Origin: Scylla paramamosain
Lineage: Eukaryota > Arthropoda > Malacostraca > Decapoda > Portunidae
Assembly (NCBI RefSeq): GCF_035594125.1
Contig: NC_087171.1
Coordinates: 15,355,767 to 15,419,766 of the forward strand
DNA length: 64,000 nt
Direction of reading: 5' to 3'
The notes under the pieces were generated by a model, which made no database searches, had not been told where the DNA came from, and saw only the letters and a list, made by a program, of their open reading frames with translations. Both the position numbers and the translations under genes were made by a program. The stretch's first letter is position 1. Every line of letters starts with the position of its first letter. Shown piece after piece: positions 13,804-59,236 of the stretch.

Positions 13804-16248
13804 ATTATCATTGCAAACCGTCTGCTGGGAGCGGATAGTTGGCACTTATAATGATGATAATGATAAAGAAAGAATAACTAAAAAGTAAAACAAAGTAACT
13901 ACTACTGCTGCTATTAATGCCACTATTTATGATAATAACAATAACAATAACAATAATGAAGGGTGGTTACCAAACCCATCCTTGTGCGTGTGTGCGTGAG
14001 CGTTTCAAGGAACGAGAAGTGGTCTATGCCACATCCTAAGAGATAAAAAAAAAAAAAAACTGAGATATAGAATAAATGGAATAAATTATTATCATCACCA
14101 TCATTATCCTTATCCTCCTCCCCCTCCTCCTCCTCCTCCTTCTCCTCCTCCTCCTCCTCCTCCTCATCCTCATCCTCATCAACTTTTCCCTCATGATGGC
14201 GCGGCGAGTGAGTGGTTGGCGCTGCACCAGGTGGTCCTGGGGTGGCAGGTTCTCCAATCCCAGTAAGGATTGCAGTGCCCGCCAGATGACAGGCCAGGCT
14301 GGTAATGAAGGCTTGCCAGACCCCACTGATGGTCCACCGTGCCTTCTGAAGACTTGTCGGGTAAGTATCGCGAGCTAATCCACTTGTTAAGTAGATAAGC
14401 TAAGAATATTTTCCATCCACTTGTGCTTTATAAGATCTTTCTGGACAAACTGTTTAACAATAATGTTTTCAGTGAGATATTTTTTTTCTTAGCATCCATA
14501 TAAGGAACTCAACATGGGCTTGTCATATATACTCGGAACGTCCTGCTTCAGAGGCCCCACAGCGGCTGGTGCACTGCTTTAGGAGAGGGAACGAACGATG
14601 CAGTCAAAACATGTTTCCAGTCTGGCAACGTGGAATTTTTGCCAATCAAAAAGATCCAATGCATCAATCAACGCCACCAGTGGTGGTTTGTCAAGAGACT
14701 GCACGTGTGCGAGTATTGGTCACTAGCTCTTAAATCACTTTGTACTCAGTCTCTGCTGTTACTTGATGACGTACTACTTAGCGCGAAAGCTGAGAGATGT
14801 GCAGGAAGGCTTGGGCATGAAGAATAACCATATCATAACCATGCACTTTTACATTTCACTGCTGTTTAACTATGTGTTCATATTGATTTGTATTAAGCTT
14901 GTAATTTTAACTAACCACACCTGCATTTGTGCAACATAAGAGAGAGGGAGAGAGAGGGGGGAGGGCCATGGCAGCGGCAGGCTCGTCGTGAAGGGGGAGG
15001 GAGAGGGGAGAGGGAGAGGGGAGAGGGGAGAGGGGGAGGGGCCGCTGCTACTGCGTGCGGGATTGCAAAAAAGGAAGTAGTGTGTGGTGTGCAACGTGAC
15101 CAAATGCCAAGTCCTTCACATATGATCGCAAGAAGAGAACCGAGTTTGTGGAATCAAGAATTAAAGAAAACGCTCGATAATCTGCGAAAAAAAAAAAAAA
15201 TGTGACACACGGATACACGGACTTTACGGTTCTCAAAACGTAATGAGATGCGCAATAAAAGACCAAGGAGGAGGCCAGGACTTCAGTGTACAACTTCACT
15301 TGCAAAGCAGGATAAGTGTGCTGGTATCGCCATTATTCGAAATCCCATCAGAGTTTCACGCTTCAAGTTCCACGTAACATCCATGCGATAATAAAGTGCA
15401 TTTTCCAGGTGCTGCCGTGCTCTGCAGCATGATAAAGCTCACACCCTGACTAACGTAAGTATCCGCTGAATACAAGGGCACAGCATACGCAAGTTAATGA
15501 ATATTGCTTATTGATCAGTAGGAAAAATTCGTATGGTCAGTGTGATCACGTGCAAGTCAATGTATGGGACCCGTCTGAGGACCTTCCAGCGCTCTTGTGA
15601 CCTCATGGGATTGAGTGCGAGGTTGGCTGTGCTGGGCAAGGTGGTCCAGGCTCTAACGACACTGTCTTGACCAGGAAGCCTTATGGCGTGGGTGGAGCAG
15701 AACCATGGTTTAACTGCCAGAGAGGGAGTTTCGGTAACTTGCTGGTTTGTAATACAGGGACCATCTGCTACCCAAGGTGGTCGGTCTTGAGCCACGCCGC
15801 GGACCCGTCCACACCCTTCATCTCTACGGAGGATTCAAATTATATTTACCAACCCTTAGCTCAAGCCGTGAGGGTGGATTCGTTCTCGTTACCGGTTCAA
15901 GTCCCCAAGAAACCAGACGCTACGTGCTGGCGAGGCGGGAGTGCTGCTCGTGCTGTCTCGGTGAATGATGCAGATCACTGCAGGGATTAGGAACATTATA
16001 GGAAATCATTTAGTCTGTTAGGGATAAAATGGTGTAAAATATTAGTTAAAAACTCGCTTTATTGAGACTCCACACTAGGGGAAATAAGTTCTTGCGTCAT
16101 CCACTACCACAACTCCCTTCCTCTGGCCACGGTCGGTGCGTGGCTAGGCGCGAGTGCGCAGGTCTGCCCGCGACATGTAAAACTCCCCGAGGGAGAAAGA
16201 AAAGAAAAATACTGTTGACGATTCATTTAGAATAAGCGGCCCTCTCTT

Positions 16249-16252
<4 letters not shown>

Positions 16253-16340
<88 letters not shown>
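16253..16340. repeat. (CT)n microsatellite
   Basis: An uninterrupted CT tract of about 88 bp. Confidence 0.97.
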
Positions 16341-16341
<1 letters not shown>

Positions 16342-17172
16342 AAAACAACGAGCCTTTCTCTCACTGTCTATTAGTAAGTGGTGATGATGGTTATGGTGGT
16401 GATGACGATGGTAATGGTGGTGACGATGATGGTAATGATAGTGACGGCAGAAGTGATGGTGACAAACGTTTGATGCATTACACAGCTTGTACTTCCCTCC
16501 CGGTGCATTCTTCAGTCTTCACCTGCCGATATTACCTCATGCAATGGCATTACAAATGTTTGCCGGTGTGGACAATACTGGAGATGAGCAACACACGCGC
16601 TCAAACGCCCCTGATGTGAGTTGCGGCGTGGCTGGCGCGGTGTGGCTGGGTGGCGGTGCTACCTGCCAGAGCGGGGTCATAACTCACCGTGTATCACGTA
16701 GCTAAAGGTCACCAGGTGCCCGCCGCACTTATTATCTCGTCTCGGTAAACTATTTCCCCGGACTGGTTCCTCTCCTGACAGCAGAGGTTGTGGCTGCCTG
16801 CCGCGTCCTCCAGCTGGGAGGTAGTCACTTTTTCTTACTGTAATTATAATCAATTATTTGAGGCGTGTTCTCCCAGAACTCAGATTGTTCGTTCATTGAG
16901 AGTGATGTTGGCAGCAGCACGGCAGCAGGGTGGCGGTGAAGGCTGTGTCCGGGAAACAGTTGGGGTGGCCAGTGGCACGGAGGCTTGCGTTGCGGTTAAC
17001 ACGGAAGGTGAGGCGAGTGACTCCGAGGTGAGGAAGCCGGCGTGCGGCGAGCGTGTGTGTGGCCGTCTGTGTGTGTGCACTCCTCCCACTGGCTTGAACC
17101 GTGACCTTGCCCGTGACCATCACACTGACTACCTGTGTGCCGTCATGCCCCTTTTGCTGCCGCCTATTCATG

Positions 17173-17222
<50 letters not shown>

Positions 17223-17435
17223 CTGAATCAAGATGCAGTAGAAGACATTCAAAATTAACATGTCTCTAAGATCACAAGCGGCAGTGTTGTATGGTGATAA
17301 TAATGACCGTCATCATGTTTTCCCTGGGCTCAGACACGCCCCTGTGCCTCCCAATGCAACGAAAACCTAGACTCTGTGCCGGCCTTTTAAATGACCCCAG
17401 GCACCGTTCCAATAGTGAAATAGACGCCGGGACAA

Positions 17436-17466
17436 AAAAATAAATAAAATAAAATAAATAAATAAA

Positions 17467-17503
<37 letters not shown>

Positions 17504-17507
17504 ATAC
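17436..17507. repeat. (AAAT)n microsatellite
   Basis: Tetranucleotide AAAT repeat with minor interruptions. A TTTA pentamer-like counterpart occurs at 42580-42600. Confidence 0.93.
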
Positions 17508-18283
17508 GACTCATATCCTGGTGCTTGAAAATATACCGGTGACTGCAATGTGTCTTGTATCCTTGTGACACAGATGTGGAGAGAGCGTGGTCACTACAGC
17601 CTGTGGGCGGGGCGGTGGTCGTGGGCGGCAAGGGGGAGAGGAAGGGGAACCATATTTGTCGCAGTGTTGGCGAGTTGGGGCAGCGCGTGGGGCAGTGCGG
17701 CCCCCCGGCGAGACCCCGCGTGGTGCTGGTGAAGACGGCAGTAATGGTGGTGATGGTGGTGGTGGTGGCGGCGGCTAAGGTACTGGCAGTGGTGGTGGTG
17801 ATGGTTGGGGTGGTGAGGGAGAGTGAGGGTGAGGATGGCCGTGCAAGCAGGCAGTGACGTGGTGAGGCTGGCCATGAACGGTGTAGCGGCGGTGGGGTGC
17901 GTGGTCGCTACCTCCTCCTCCTCCTCCTCCTCCTTCTCCCTGTCCCCCCCTCAGCTCGCCGTGCCTCCGCCTCTCTTCCACCCGACACTTTTTGAGTCAA
18001 CAGTGACCCGCACCCCTCCCTGGCCACGCGCACGCCGCCTCTGCTGCAGCTGGTAACCTGTAGTGCACCCGTCATCTCACGCCCGGACGCGCCCCCCACA
18101 CCCCCAAGGCCTCCGGCGGGCGAGCACGTGTCACCGTTCCGCAAATCTTGTGCTGGCGCGGGACGAGCGAGGAAGTGCCTAGTGCTGCGAGCCAGACAGC
18201 CTGCCCGCGTCCCGCCTCACCACGCCGTCTAGTGTCTGTCTCACCACCGACACACCTCGCACAGACACCTTCCTACGCTACTT

Positions 18284-18335
<52 letters not shown>

Positions 18336-19972
18336 CTACAAGATCTACGCACTTGGAAGTTGATAGAAAAAAGTAATTCCATTGTTGTCGTTTATTTTCA
18401 CGAAGCGCTAAGAAAAGGTGTTATGTGGTGTTACACATGTGAGCCCAACCAGTGAGCCTCTTGTGTGTGAGGAGTGAAAAAGCGTTTTCTGTTGCTGCCA
18501 CGTAATGCACAGACTCGGTTTGTTGGAAGAATGTGTGGATCAGATAATATCACTCAAGATGACAGTTGAAAAATCATAGTGAAAACAAAATGCATGGTCC
18601 CTTCATAGACCTTGAGAAAAACGAATGACAGAATCAGGTGAATGCAGAGGTGAAATGTATTGAAAGAGTACGTATGAATTGGGTGGGGAATGATGAAATG
18701 GGATGAAAGCTTTTAACAACAATACAAAAAAGAAAAAAAAAGAAAAGAAAAATCATGACAGGATAAAATGAGGAACGGAGTAGTGTTATTATGAAAGGGC
18801 CTAGGAACGGGGAAGGGATTATCATGCCCCTATGGATGTTTTACCGACTGCTTATACATGACGCAATAAGGGATATGGAAAAGCAAAGACTGGTGATGGT
18901 GGAACTGGAATGCACGTAAATAGTGACAAAAGTTTGTTGAATGTAAAAATAATAGTTTTAGTAGTAGGAGATGAGTTATCTACAAGAATTCCATATATCT
19001 TAGTGTGTGTGCAGAAGGTCCTGACAAGAGAACAAAGCCTTGAATGCGAAATGGAAAAAGGTTAAGGATCTAAGCTGCTGCAATGAGTGAATTAAGTGTC
19101 AAGAATGGATGGTGAAAGTAAAGAAACGTGGAGTGATTCAAGCGCAACACTCTAACGCGACTTTCTCATGTAGCAAAAATGACTGAGTGAGATGACTAAA
19201 AGAGCGTAAGATACAACGGATGAAAGAGGATGACGTACAGGAAAATTGGAGGACAGTTAGATATGTGAGAGGAAAGGGCGAGAGGAGAATGAGAGAGTGT
19301 TTTTTTCCTCCTGCATTATTTCACTGGCATTAAGGTCACTCTCTTGCAAATTTGCCCATATCTTTCGTGCTCTGTTTTTCATCAGGCAATATTCTTAAAC
19401 TTTTTTTTGTCTCTCTTAAAGACTATTTATCAAAGACTATACGAACTCTCATTTTTTATATGTATTTCTCCTTTTTTTATATAGGTCGTGTAGAATTTTT
19501 GTTAAACTGTCATTAGAATCACGAGAACATCCATTTTGGAACATCCTTAAAGGAGTATTCGTCAAAGACTGCTGAGGATAAAGGTTCTCAATTATTTTTC
19601 TTTTTTTTTTCTTTTTGTACTGGTCGTGTAGAATTTTTGTTTCGTGTAGAATTTTTGTTAAACTGTCACTAGAATCAAGAGACCATCCTTGAAAACCCCA
19701 GATAACTTCGACTAGACCCGTTTAAAACCTGTAAAGATAAGAAGCTGAAACATGTACTAAGAACACGAATAATATTAAACTACTCCACTCTCGTAACAGT
19801 TTTCAAGCCTTTCCTCTTCAGCAAGTTTTTCTGTACAGGTTATCGCAGTTCTCAAGGTGTTTGCAAGCCTGGAAGTGCCGATGTCTGTGGAGTGTAGAGT
19901 TGAAGATCGGAGGTTTCCCAGACCATCAACTCAATATTCCAAAAACACATATATGGCAAAGGCCTAAGAACA

Positions 19973-20115
19973 TTATAACATAAGAAGATAACAGAAGCTG
20001 CAAGAAGCCATCAGGCCTACACATAAGTAGATACGAAACGTACCTACTTATTTTCACCTGTCATCCCCATCCATAAATTTTTCAAATCTTTTATATCTAA
20101 TCTCCTTTCATCCTA
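19973..20115 (+). repeat. dispersed repeat family A, proximal fragment
   Basis: It contains ATAACATAAGAAGATAACAG, GCTGCAAGAAGCCATCAGGC and CACCTGTCATCCCCATCCAT. These are shared with 28528-28620 and 59525-59650. The three copies begin at a similar ATAAGAACATAAGAA-type edge, which suggests a defined 5' end of the repeat. Confidence 0.7.
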
Positions 20116-20223
20116 TGTTGGTCTTAAGAGAAAAGAGTTCAGGATAGTTGTAAGGATATGTTATATATCTGCCATACGTATAAGGTACTCAAGGTAGCAT
20201 TTATGTCAGATCATAAAAGAGAG

Positions 20224-20345
20224 GATCATATTCTAAAACATTATGGTGTCATATCTCGACTACTGGAACACGATCTATTGGAGGTTAGAATTTTTAAGGA
20301 TGTTTTCAAGATTCTAGGGATAGCATAACTTGCGTTCTGCATCGT
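20224..20345 (+). repeat. fragment of the TATTCTGAAAC inverted-repeat element
   Basis: A diverged left part of the roughly 200-bp element found in SCUBE introns. It shares CATATTCTAAAACA and AAGGATGTTTTCAAGATTCT with the copy at 37099-37318. The right end is not recognisable. Confidence 0.45.
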
Positions 20346-20582
20346 CAGTGGGAGAAACACATGAGAACTCGACTAACCATCTCTGTGGCATTTGAAAATG
20401 GTCTTGAAGAGAGCTCGAGGCGTTTCAAAATACAGGTCCAACTGCAGCGAACTTAATATGATTTCAAGGATATCTATAGTAATAAAGAAATAAAATAATT
20501 TGAAATTAAAATATAGAAATTGCAAGAGGCAGACGTGTTTAGTAAAGAAGGCATCATGATGGATGATGCCGTGTCCAATCTT

Positions 20583-20632
<50 letters not shown>

Positions 20633-21334
20633 CTGGAAGAGTAAGGGAGAGGGGTTGAAAGGGGCGTGACCAAGGAAGGATCAAGACTATATTCCTTGGG
20701 CGTGACGGATGTCTGAAAGTGAGGCGGTGGGGGTTGTCTGAGAGCAAGGTGGTGGGGGAGGGGGTTGTTGTGGAGGGAAAGGGCGATCGGAGATCAGGTC
20801 TGCCCCCCGTAACCTTACTTGTCAGCATACATTCATGCTTAACTTTTCTTGTGGTTACAACAAAGGGCTGCCAAACATCCTGGTCCGTGTGGGTGTGCAG
20901 TGCTGCTTTCAAGGCGACTTTTCCAATACCTCGCATGAGACACGGTGAACGCTACCTTGTGTGTCGTTCAGTAAAGTGTTGGTCAGTGCAGGTATCTAGT
21001 TCATGTCATGATGCATGAGAACCGTTGATAGCGCTGCAGTGTGATAAGGTCTCGTGAAGCAGAGTGGCAGAGGCTGCAAGGGAGAGGCGGCGCATATGAC
21101 ACGGGACACTCCCCGACGTGATCACCACAGCGCTTACATAAGTGATCGACGAGTGAAGAACTAATCCACAATGATGGTCGCGGGAGGCCTGTGCGACCAG
21201 GGCGGCATTCGGGAAGGACAGGAGTGCCCTGGGCAGTGCAGGTCTGGTCGCGCGCCCCATCGACCCCTCTGAGGAACTTTTCGCAAGAGTCACCCCGCCC
21301 ATGTCATGCCCCAGTCCAAGGCGGTGTAGCCAGG

Positions 21335-40485
<19,151 letters not shown>

Positions 40486-40525
40486 CGGCGTCGGCTTCGC
40501 GAAATGGAGATGATGATGATGATGA

Positions 40526-40568
<43 letters not shown>

Positions 40569-40920
40569 TGTGTGTGTGTGTGTGTGTGTGTTTTACTTGT
40601 CAATGCAAATCCCACAGTGATTAGTAACATATCCACCCATATCCCTTCTGGAAATCTTATGCATTCGTTATTAGAAACTTCGATGCCGCCAGTGGATGAG
40701 TGACGCTCTGGTGTCGACAGGCGCGGCAACCAAAATTATCCTAGAACTTTTGGTCAACACACTGCCGGTCGCACGATAAAGAACAATAGTGGACCAGTGT
40801 ATTGAGCAGTGTGTCGCGCAGTCATGGATATGTTTGAAACAGAATTGTGGCGGTGGTGATGAAATTGTGCACACTTGTCTGATTGTCTGAATCATTCATG
40901 TTATAAGGAAACGAACACAT

Positions 40921-41013
40921 GATTCAGGACTCGAACACATGCGTAATACTACGACGAATTTGTTGAGGAGAGCTGAGGCAGCGAGAATTTTACCACTGAG
41001 CCACTCTACCTAC
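40921..41013 (-). repeat. tRNA-like sequence (tRNA-Gly-like head), pseudogene or SINE
   Basis: Read on the minus strand, it has an A-box-like TGGCTCAGTGGT and then AAAATTCTCGCTGCC, which closely recalls the D and anticodon arm region of tRNA-Gly(GCC). A B-box-like GTGTTCGAGTCC follows about 55 bp later. The distance between them is longer than in a normal tRNA, and the acceptor stem does not pair convincingly, so this is not a working tRNA gene. Confidence 0.45.
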
Positions 41014-41856
41014 ATAATCAGCAGAATTACCAACTTGACTCCAGCAGATGTACCAACATAACTTTGATCATGTGTGCAAATTTACATTCGTCCCAGGCAA
41101 AGTCAAAAACATGTTATGGGCGTGTTTCGGACAAGCGTGACTGCGCATGAAGAGTAAAGCGTCTTTGACCCGTATTATTCAACAACTCATATCCTGAAGA
41201 AAGTCGTCATGCAGAAAATTGCAGTGCTTATTCTAAGCACGTAGGGATGACTGTTCCTTGGCAGTGAGTGTGTGAGTGAAAAAGAAGGGTTTACTTAATA
41301 GTAATTTAAAGTTTTTTTTTTTTTTTTTACGTACAAAGTGGAACCTGTTGGAATTCCTGAAGCGGCCCCTGACGTTGTGTCCGTAATATTGACAATGGTA
41401 GTAATATGTGTCCTTTAACACTGAGTACTGGTAATGAGTTTCCTTTTTGAACTGATAATAGTGTTGAGTGTACGTTAGTACTGACAGTAGTGTTAACAGG
41501 TGTTAATGAGTCCCCTGATATTGACGGTGATGTTAATGAGAGCCCGCTGATGCTGATACATATTAGTGGGTGCTCGTGTGTATTAGTGTGTTATTATGTG
41601 CTATTCCTTACCATCTGCGTTGAAATACCGTGGAATCAGTGCCTCATGACTCCAGCCCCCCAAGCACACGACCATCTGAGGTTTTATTTGGTGGTTATAT
41701 TATGCAGCTGCTTTGTACCAATCTGATATTGAAATGCCGCAGCACTTGTGTCTTTCTAACAATATGAATGACGTCCTGTACTCGATTCGCCAATGAAGAC
41801 TTGGATATTTGCAGCATAATGAAATATTACTTTGTTTACTGTCGCTCCCGTGAAAT

Positions 41857-41900
<44 letters not shown>

Positions 41901-42128
41901 TGTGTGTGTATGTGTGTAAGCGATAAGCAGCTATCAGCTTCTTCCTTAGTGTAGGGATGAGCAGAGATGCATCGTGCCCTGTGACCTGCCCCTGTGGTGG
42001 TGGTGGTGGCTGCAGTACCTTCTTACCTAGGAAAATAATATGAAATGAATATATACACTTTACGACTCTTTTTTTTCCCCTGTGTCATTCCTAATCAACC
42101 TCTGATCTGTCCTAATGCTGACTAAAAT

Positions 42129-42200
<72 letters not shown>

Positions 42201-42395
42201 AAGGTGGGATACAGACAGGCACCTTGAGATGGCAGAGAGAAAGGGTGCTGCTATACGTAAGAGCAAATGCTGTTACCTGTATAGGTATCCTTTGCATATG
42301 AGGCTGATCGATTAGCAAAGAGAAAAGGTAAAGTTAATGGGAAAGTCATTCATTCTTATTCCCAGCTTTCTACTTAAACACTCATGCATATACTC

Positions 42396-42583
<188 letters not shown>

Positions 42584-43384
42584 TTATTTATTTATTTATT
42601 TTTTTTTTTTTTTTTTTTTTATTTTTTTTTTTTTTAGGTACCTCTTTTAGTACTGCTTACAAGACATGTAAAACAGTACGACATACAACATGTAACACAA
42701 AGCAGTAAATAAAATAAAGGTATTAACAGTAAAAGACAACAGGGTTCAGAAAGAAAGTTTTAATTCTTTCACATGCACAGATATTTGGCAACACCAAAAT
42801 GTAAATGAAACACGAGTGCATTGCAGGAAAGAACGCATGGTTAGTTGCATTAAGACATTGCACAAAGGTCATCACTATGCATGTACTATGTCATGTTATG
42901 TACTATGCATAGTACTTAGCATCACCAAGAGACATCGCAAAACACAGCAGAAGGGAGCAGAGTCGGCATAAAAAGTCACACCACCTATAAGGCAAGACAG
43001 ACTTCCTTTATCTATATTAGAACAAATGGTGTGCAACGCTACACTGCATAGAAGTTGGCAACAACAACAACAACAATCATTAAAGTATAGATATACAATG
43101 GGCATTAATTACAGCCAGCTAAGGATATAATGTTAGTGACATGTTAAATAACCAAGGGAATTTTCAAACCAGAGGAGCATTTATACCACCACAAAATAAA
43201 CCTGCAGTTAAATCGTTGCTGCTTATCATTCTGTAACAAAGAGCACATGCCTAATGAAATCTTGCATGACATCAGAAAAATATGAGGATAGATATCGAAT
43301 GCTACAACAAGATGATCAGAAAATACATATAATATAATAACATAATACATATGATAGCACGTATACACATAATGCAATCCCTCC

Positions 43385-43567
43385 CCTGGACTCGGCGGCC
43401 TCACGGCTCGTTACAGAGCGAGGCGGTGGCAGACTGGCAGTGACAACAAGCAGCTGTTAGTCAGTGCTCAGTGGTCCATAACAACACAGGTACAGGATCT
43501 CTGGGTGTTATACTGGCACGCTTCAGCACCTCAGTATTAATAACAACTGCCTTCTTGTGATCACCAG
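43385..43567 (+). promoter_or_regulatory. candidate RPIA promoter and non-coding first exon
   Basis: A GC-richer patch (CTCGGCGGCCTCACGGCTCG) in AT-rich surroundings is followed by a good donor, CACCAG|GTGAGC, with the exon side ending at 43567. The first RPIA coding segment is preceded by a usable acceptor (CCTCTCCAG at about 44429). A 5' UTR exon joined across this intron is therefore plausible. No TATA box is evident. Confidence 0.3.
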
Positions 43568-44430
43568 GTGAGCGTGTAATGGGTTTTGATGGGATAGCGC
43601 CGATGTATGTTACCAGACAGCCGCACTTTCTATTGTAAGAATACTTTGCATCTAGAAATTATTCACATGACAGTAACAAGTGCAGGTCGTCGTGTATTCC
43701 TGTACTGAAAAGGAGCAAGATCAAAGTATTCTGGTAAATTTGCAGTTTCAACTTACACAGAACTCATATTTTGGTAAGATGCACTTGGAGTCAGGGAAAG
43801 ATCTGCAGTTTCATATAATACCAAAATTTTACTTTGTCTTTCTCATTACACTACAAGCTCCACCTCTACGCTCTCCCAACTTGTAAAATTGCGGTTTAAC
43901 ACAGTACATCCTATCTTCTTTTTCTCTTTCTCCACCCTGAACAAGCTTGGGGAGCTGGTGGGAAAGTGGGATTTTAGGATGGGGAAAGCCAAATTTCGAC
44001 ATACATGTAGCAGTCTAAGGATGAGGCGCCATATTTTGAAAACTGGAACCTAACCAGCGGGGGCTTCATCCCTCTGGATTCCCTCTTAAGGACACTAACC
44101 AAACCTAACATGAAGTCTAGACCTTTCAAAAAAGACAATTAAAATTTTGTGAATATTAATAATAATCACATAAGTTTACAACTACTAATATTTTTATCAT
44201 CTGTGTCTTTTGTAATACTGGGCAAGGCTGATCTAATTATGTATGTGAAATTTTATATTTCCATCACCAGCATTCCATACCTTCTCCTTTCACTTACCAT
44301 CATCTTCCTTTTATTTACATTCACCATCAATTTCTGTCTTTTACACACTCCTTTCCACATATCCTTCAATCACCCATAGTATTAAACTAACCCCTAAGGC
44401 TTGTGATGAGGCTTGCCTCCCCTCTCCAGG

Positions 44431-50401
<5,971 letters not shown>

Positions 50402-51439
50402 GTTTTAAAGTGAAAGTAGCAACAACTGAAACACTCCAGTGGTAATCTTACCACACAACCTTCAATAACATACAGCAGATGTTATTGTTTTTTATTACTT
50501 TCATAAGTCTATATTCATTTATGTGTTTAAATTAAGAATTGTTTGGGGGAAATGGTTGAAATGTTATCCATTTACATATCTTTATAGGATTGAGACTGAT
50601 AAGATGTCACATCTTGTCTCATTGTAAGAATATGAATACAGAGAGGACAGTCTCCAGTACCTTACAATCCGTCCCTTTTACTTACCTCTCATGACGTGTA
50701 GTGAGGTTGGTGGCAGTATTTTTCCAACCCAGCTACAGTGTATGGCCAGGCTGTGTCTCTCATACCAAAGGAGAAATAATAATATTAGTGCCACTAATAA
50801 TTTGTTTTGGTTCTTATTTTTCCTAATTTATGAGTCATTCACCAATGTATCAGCAGCTAAAAAGAAAAACTGCAGGTACATGTTTATTATGTATGTTTTT
50901 GTTTTCTTGTTTGGCAAAATGAAAGGTATGGGACCATTCACCAAAGAGTATTGCCTACTTCATATTTCATATTGTTCCAAACCAAAATATTTGTTTATGT
51001 TTTTGTTTAGGTTGATTTTTGTTAGTTACGAGTACATGTAGTGTTGAGGATGATTTTTGTTGCAGTTACACATGTATGTGTATTATATACTGAGTAATGA
51101 AACAAATAACAATAATGGTGGGCATGTATGCTGGAAAGGATTTGTTCTGGATGAACATCTTCCATCATAAGATGGTCCTTAAGTACTTGTGGAAGAGAGA
51201 TGAGGATGGTTAACAGAAAAGTCTCATTATGTAACAGTAAATGAATAAATGATAGCCAAAAAAAGAGAGGAACTGGCAACTCCCATGCATCAGAGGGTTG
51301 CCTGAGAATGGTAAGAGAAATGTCAGCAATAATTCATTTCACTTAATGTCATTTAACTGTACCACTATGGTAGTCAATTTCAGAGGCACTTGTGGAGTGT
51401 ACTGCTGAATATTTTATGCAAAATAGAGCCAAATGTCAT

Positions 51440-51620
51440 ACATTATGTTATGCAGTGGTTTAGGGAATATACTGTTCATGTTACTGAAGATTGGCCCAGA
51501 AACAGTCTGACCTAAATCCAGCTGAAAATTGTGGTGAAATGTAAAGAAAAAGTTGAAAGAGCAGCAAACCAGTCCATTACTGAAATTGAAGGTGGCTGCA
51601 GTAAGGATGCAGAACAACAT
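51440..51620 (+). pseudogene. Tc1/mariner-type transposase remnant
   Basis: Reading across a frame disruption gives EDWPRNS, then LNPAENCGE and KEKVERA. This is the region around the last catalytic acidic residues of Tc1-like transposases, which usually read like DWPxxSPDLNPIEN. Only about 60 residues are recognisable and the frame is broken. Confidence 0.55.
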
Positions 51621-52319
51621 TTCTAGTGAGACTGCATAACTTGGTTGATTGTTTCAAGTAGACTGAGTCTGTCAAGTGGAAGGAAAACAACTAATAGTAT
51701 GGGTAAGTGTGAACTTGTGTTTTTGTTGAATGTGAACCTAGTGTAACCTGTGCCTATTTCTGTAACCCTTTTGTAGCATTTTTCATGTATGAATTAAGCT
51801 CCCGTCATCCTTATTAACTAGGATATTTTTAACCATCTCTCCAAGATCAATTAGCACCCCATGTATGTATAGTACATGTGATGCATTTGGCTTTCATCAC
51901 ATTTCTTGCTCTAATTGTTTTTTTTCCTTTCCATTCATGCTTTTTTTTTAAACTCATCAGTTAAATAAGTAATCTTTTAACAATCTCATTCTTCACTCTG
52001 ACCAACTTACATATAATTTTTCCTTAACTAATTATGTTTTATTCTACTTTTTTGCCTGATTGGGACTAGTTGCTTAGGATTTTTTATGCCAATATTTTGC
52101 CATTTTGCAAAGATACAGATAAAAATAATGGAACATGTTATTGATCAATTACATGTTTCATTATTTTTTATCTGAATCGACTTTGTAAAATAGTTGAATT
52201 TCATGTCTTCCAAAGCAATAAAGTAGGCACTAATATACCGACCCTTCAGGATTTAGTTTTGGTTTAATTAACAATTAAAGTGATGGAAAAGAGTACTGAA
52301 TCCAAACTACATTAAAACC

Positions 52320-52590
52320 TTTACTGTGCAACTTTCAAATCTGGCGGGTGGACTTAATGGCCACCACAGCCAGTGCAAGCGGAGAGGCACCATCCTTAGC
52401 GCAGCATCCTCCGATTTTCCCCCTCGTTCCCTGTCCTGTCCACGAGGGGCTGAGTTAAGGCCCCGCACCCCAGCACTCGATGAGCAAGAAAGGACCAAGG
52501 AAAAGTAAGGCATGAAGGCATTTTGATTGTGGACTAGGGAAGGCGGGATAGCTATACGCTCGGTTTAGCTACTTCAGCTACACGGCCGCC
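52320..52590 (+). promoter_or_regulatory. candidate promoter of the Myb/SANT-like gene
   Basis: A GC-richer stretch in AT-rich flanks, just upstream of the consensus translation context GCCGCCATGGG at 52585-52595. No TATA box is evident. The assignment is based only on composition and position. Confidence 0.3.
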
Positions 52591-59142
<6,552 letters not shown>

Positions 59143-59230
59143 TGAGGATCCTAAGCCCAGGAATGAAGAACCAAAGGCCCAAAGACCCAAATGCCGTGGA
59201 TCTGAAGATCTGTTATTGTTTGGTACTCTA

Positions 59231-59236
59231 AATAAA
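59231..59236 (+). terminator. poly(A) signal AATAAA of the Myb/SANT-like gene
   Basis: A canonical AATAAA 89 bp after the stop codon, followed by a TG-rich stretch (TTTGTAGTG and GGTGTGTATG), as expected for cleavage and polyadenylation. Confidence 0.75.

Larger units (their letters stand above)
11260..21334. other. gene-free region upstream of SCUBE
   Basis: No coding exon can be supported. Microsatellites include GT (11600-11679, 12476-12520, 18286-18332, 20586-20630), AGAC (11723-11768), TTA/TTG (13700-13790), CTC (14116-14166), CT (16253-16340), CA (17174-17220) and AAAT (17436-17507). Stretches 12600-13600 and 16500-18250 are noticeably GC-richer and CpG-richer than their surroundings and could hold promoters or non-coding first exons of the downstream SCUBE gene. 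I cannot show this. Repeat fragments near 19973-20115 and 20224-20345 are listed separately. Confidence 0.5.
50402..52590. other. intergenic region between RPIA and the Myb/SANT-like gene
   Basis: AT-rich. It presumably holds the RPIA 3' UTR (AATAAA at 51244, another at 52217) and, near 51440-51620, a Tc1-like remnant listed separately. From about 52320 to 52640 the sequence becomes GC-richer, which fits a promoter for the downstream gene. No complete gene is seen. Confidence 0.5.

Noticed and set aside
15590..15960. tRNA or SINE suggested by GGTTCAAGTCC near 15895
   Set aside because: No matching A box or foldable tRNA arms upstream. A single B-box-like match is expected by chance.
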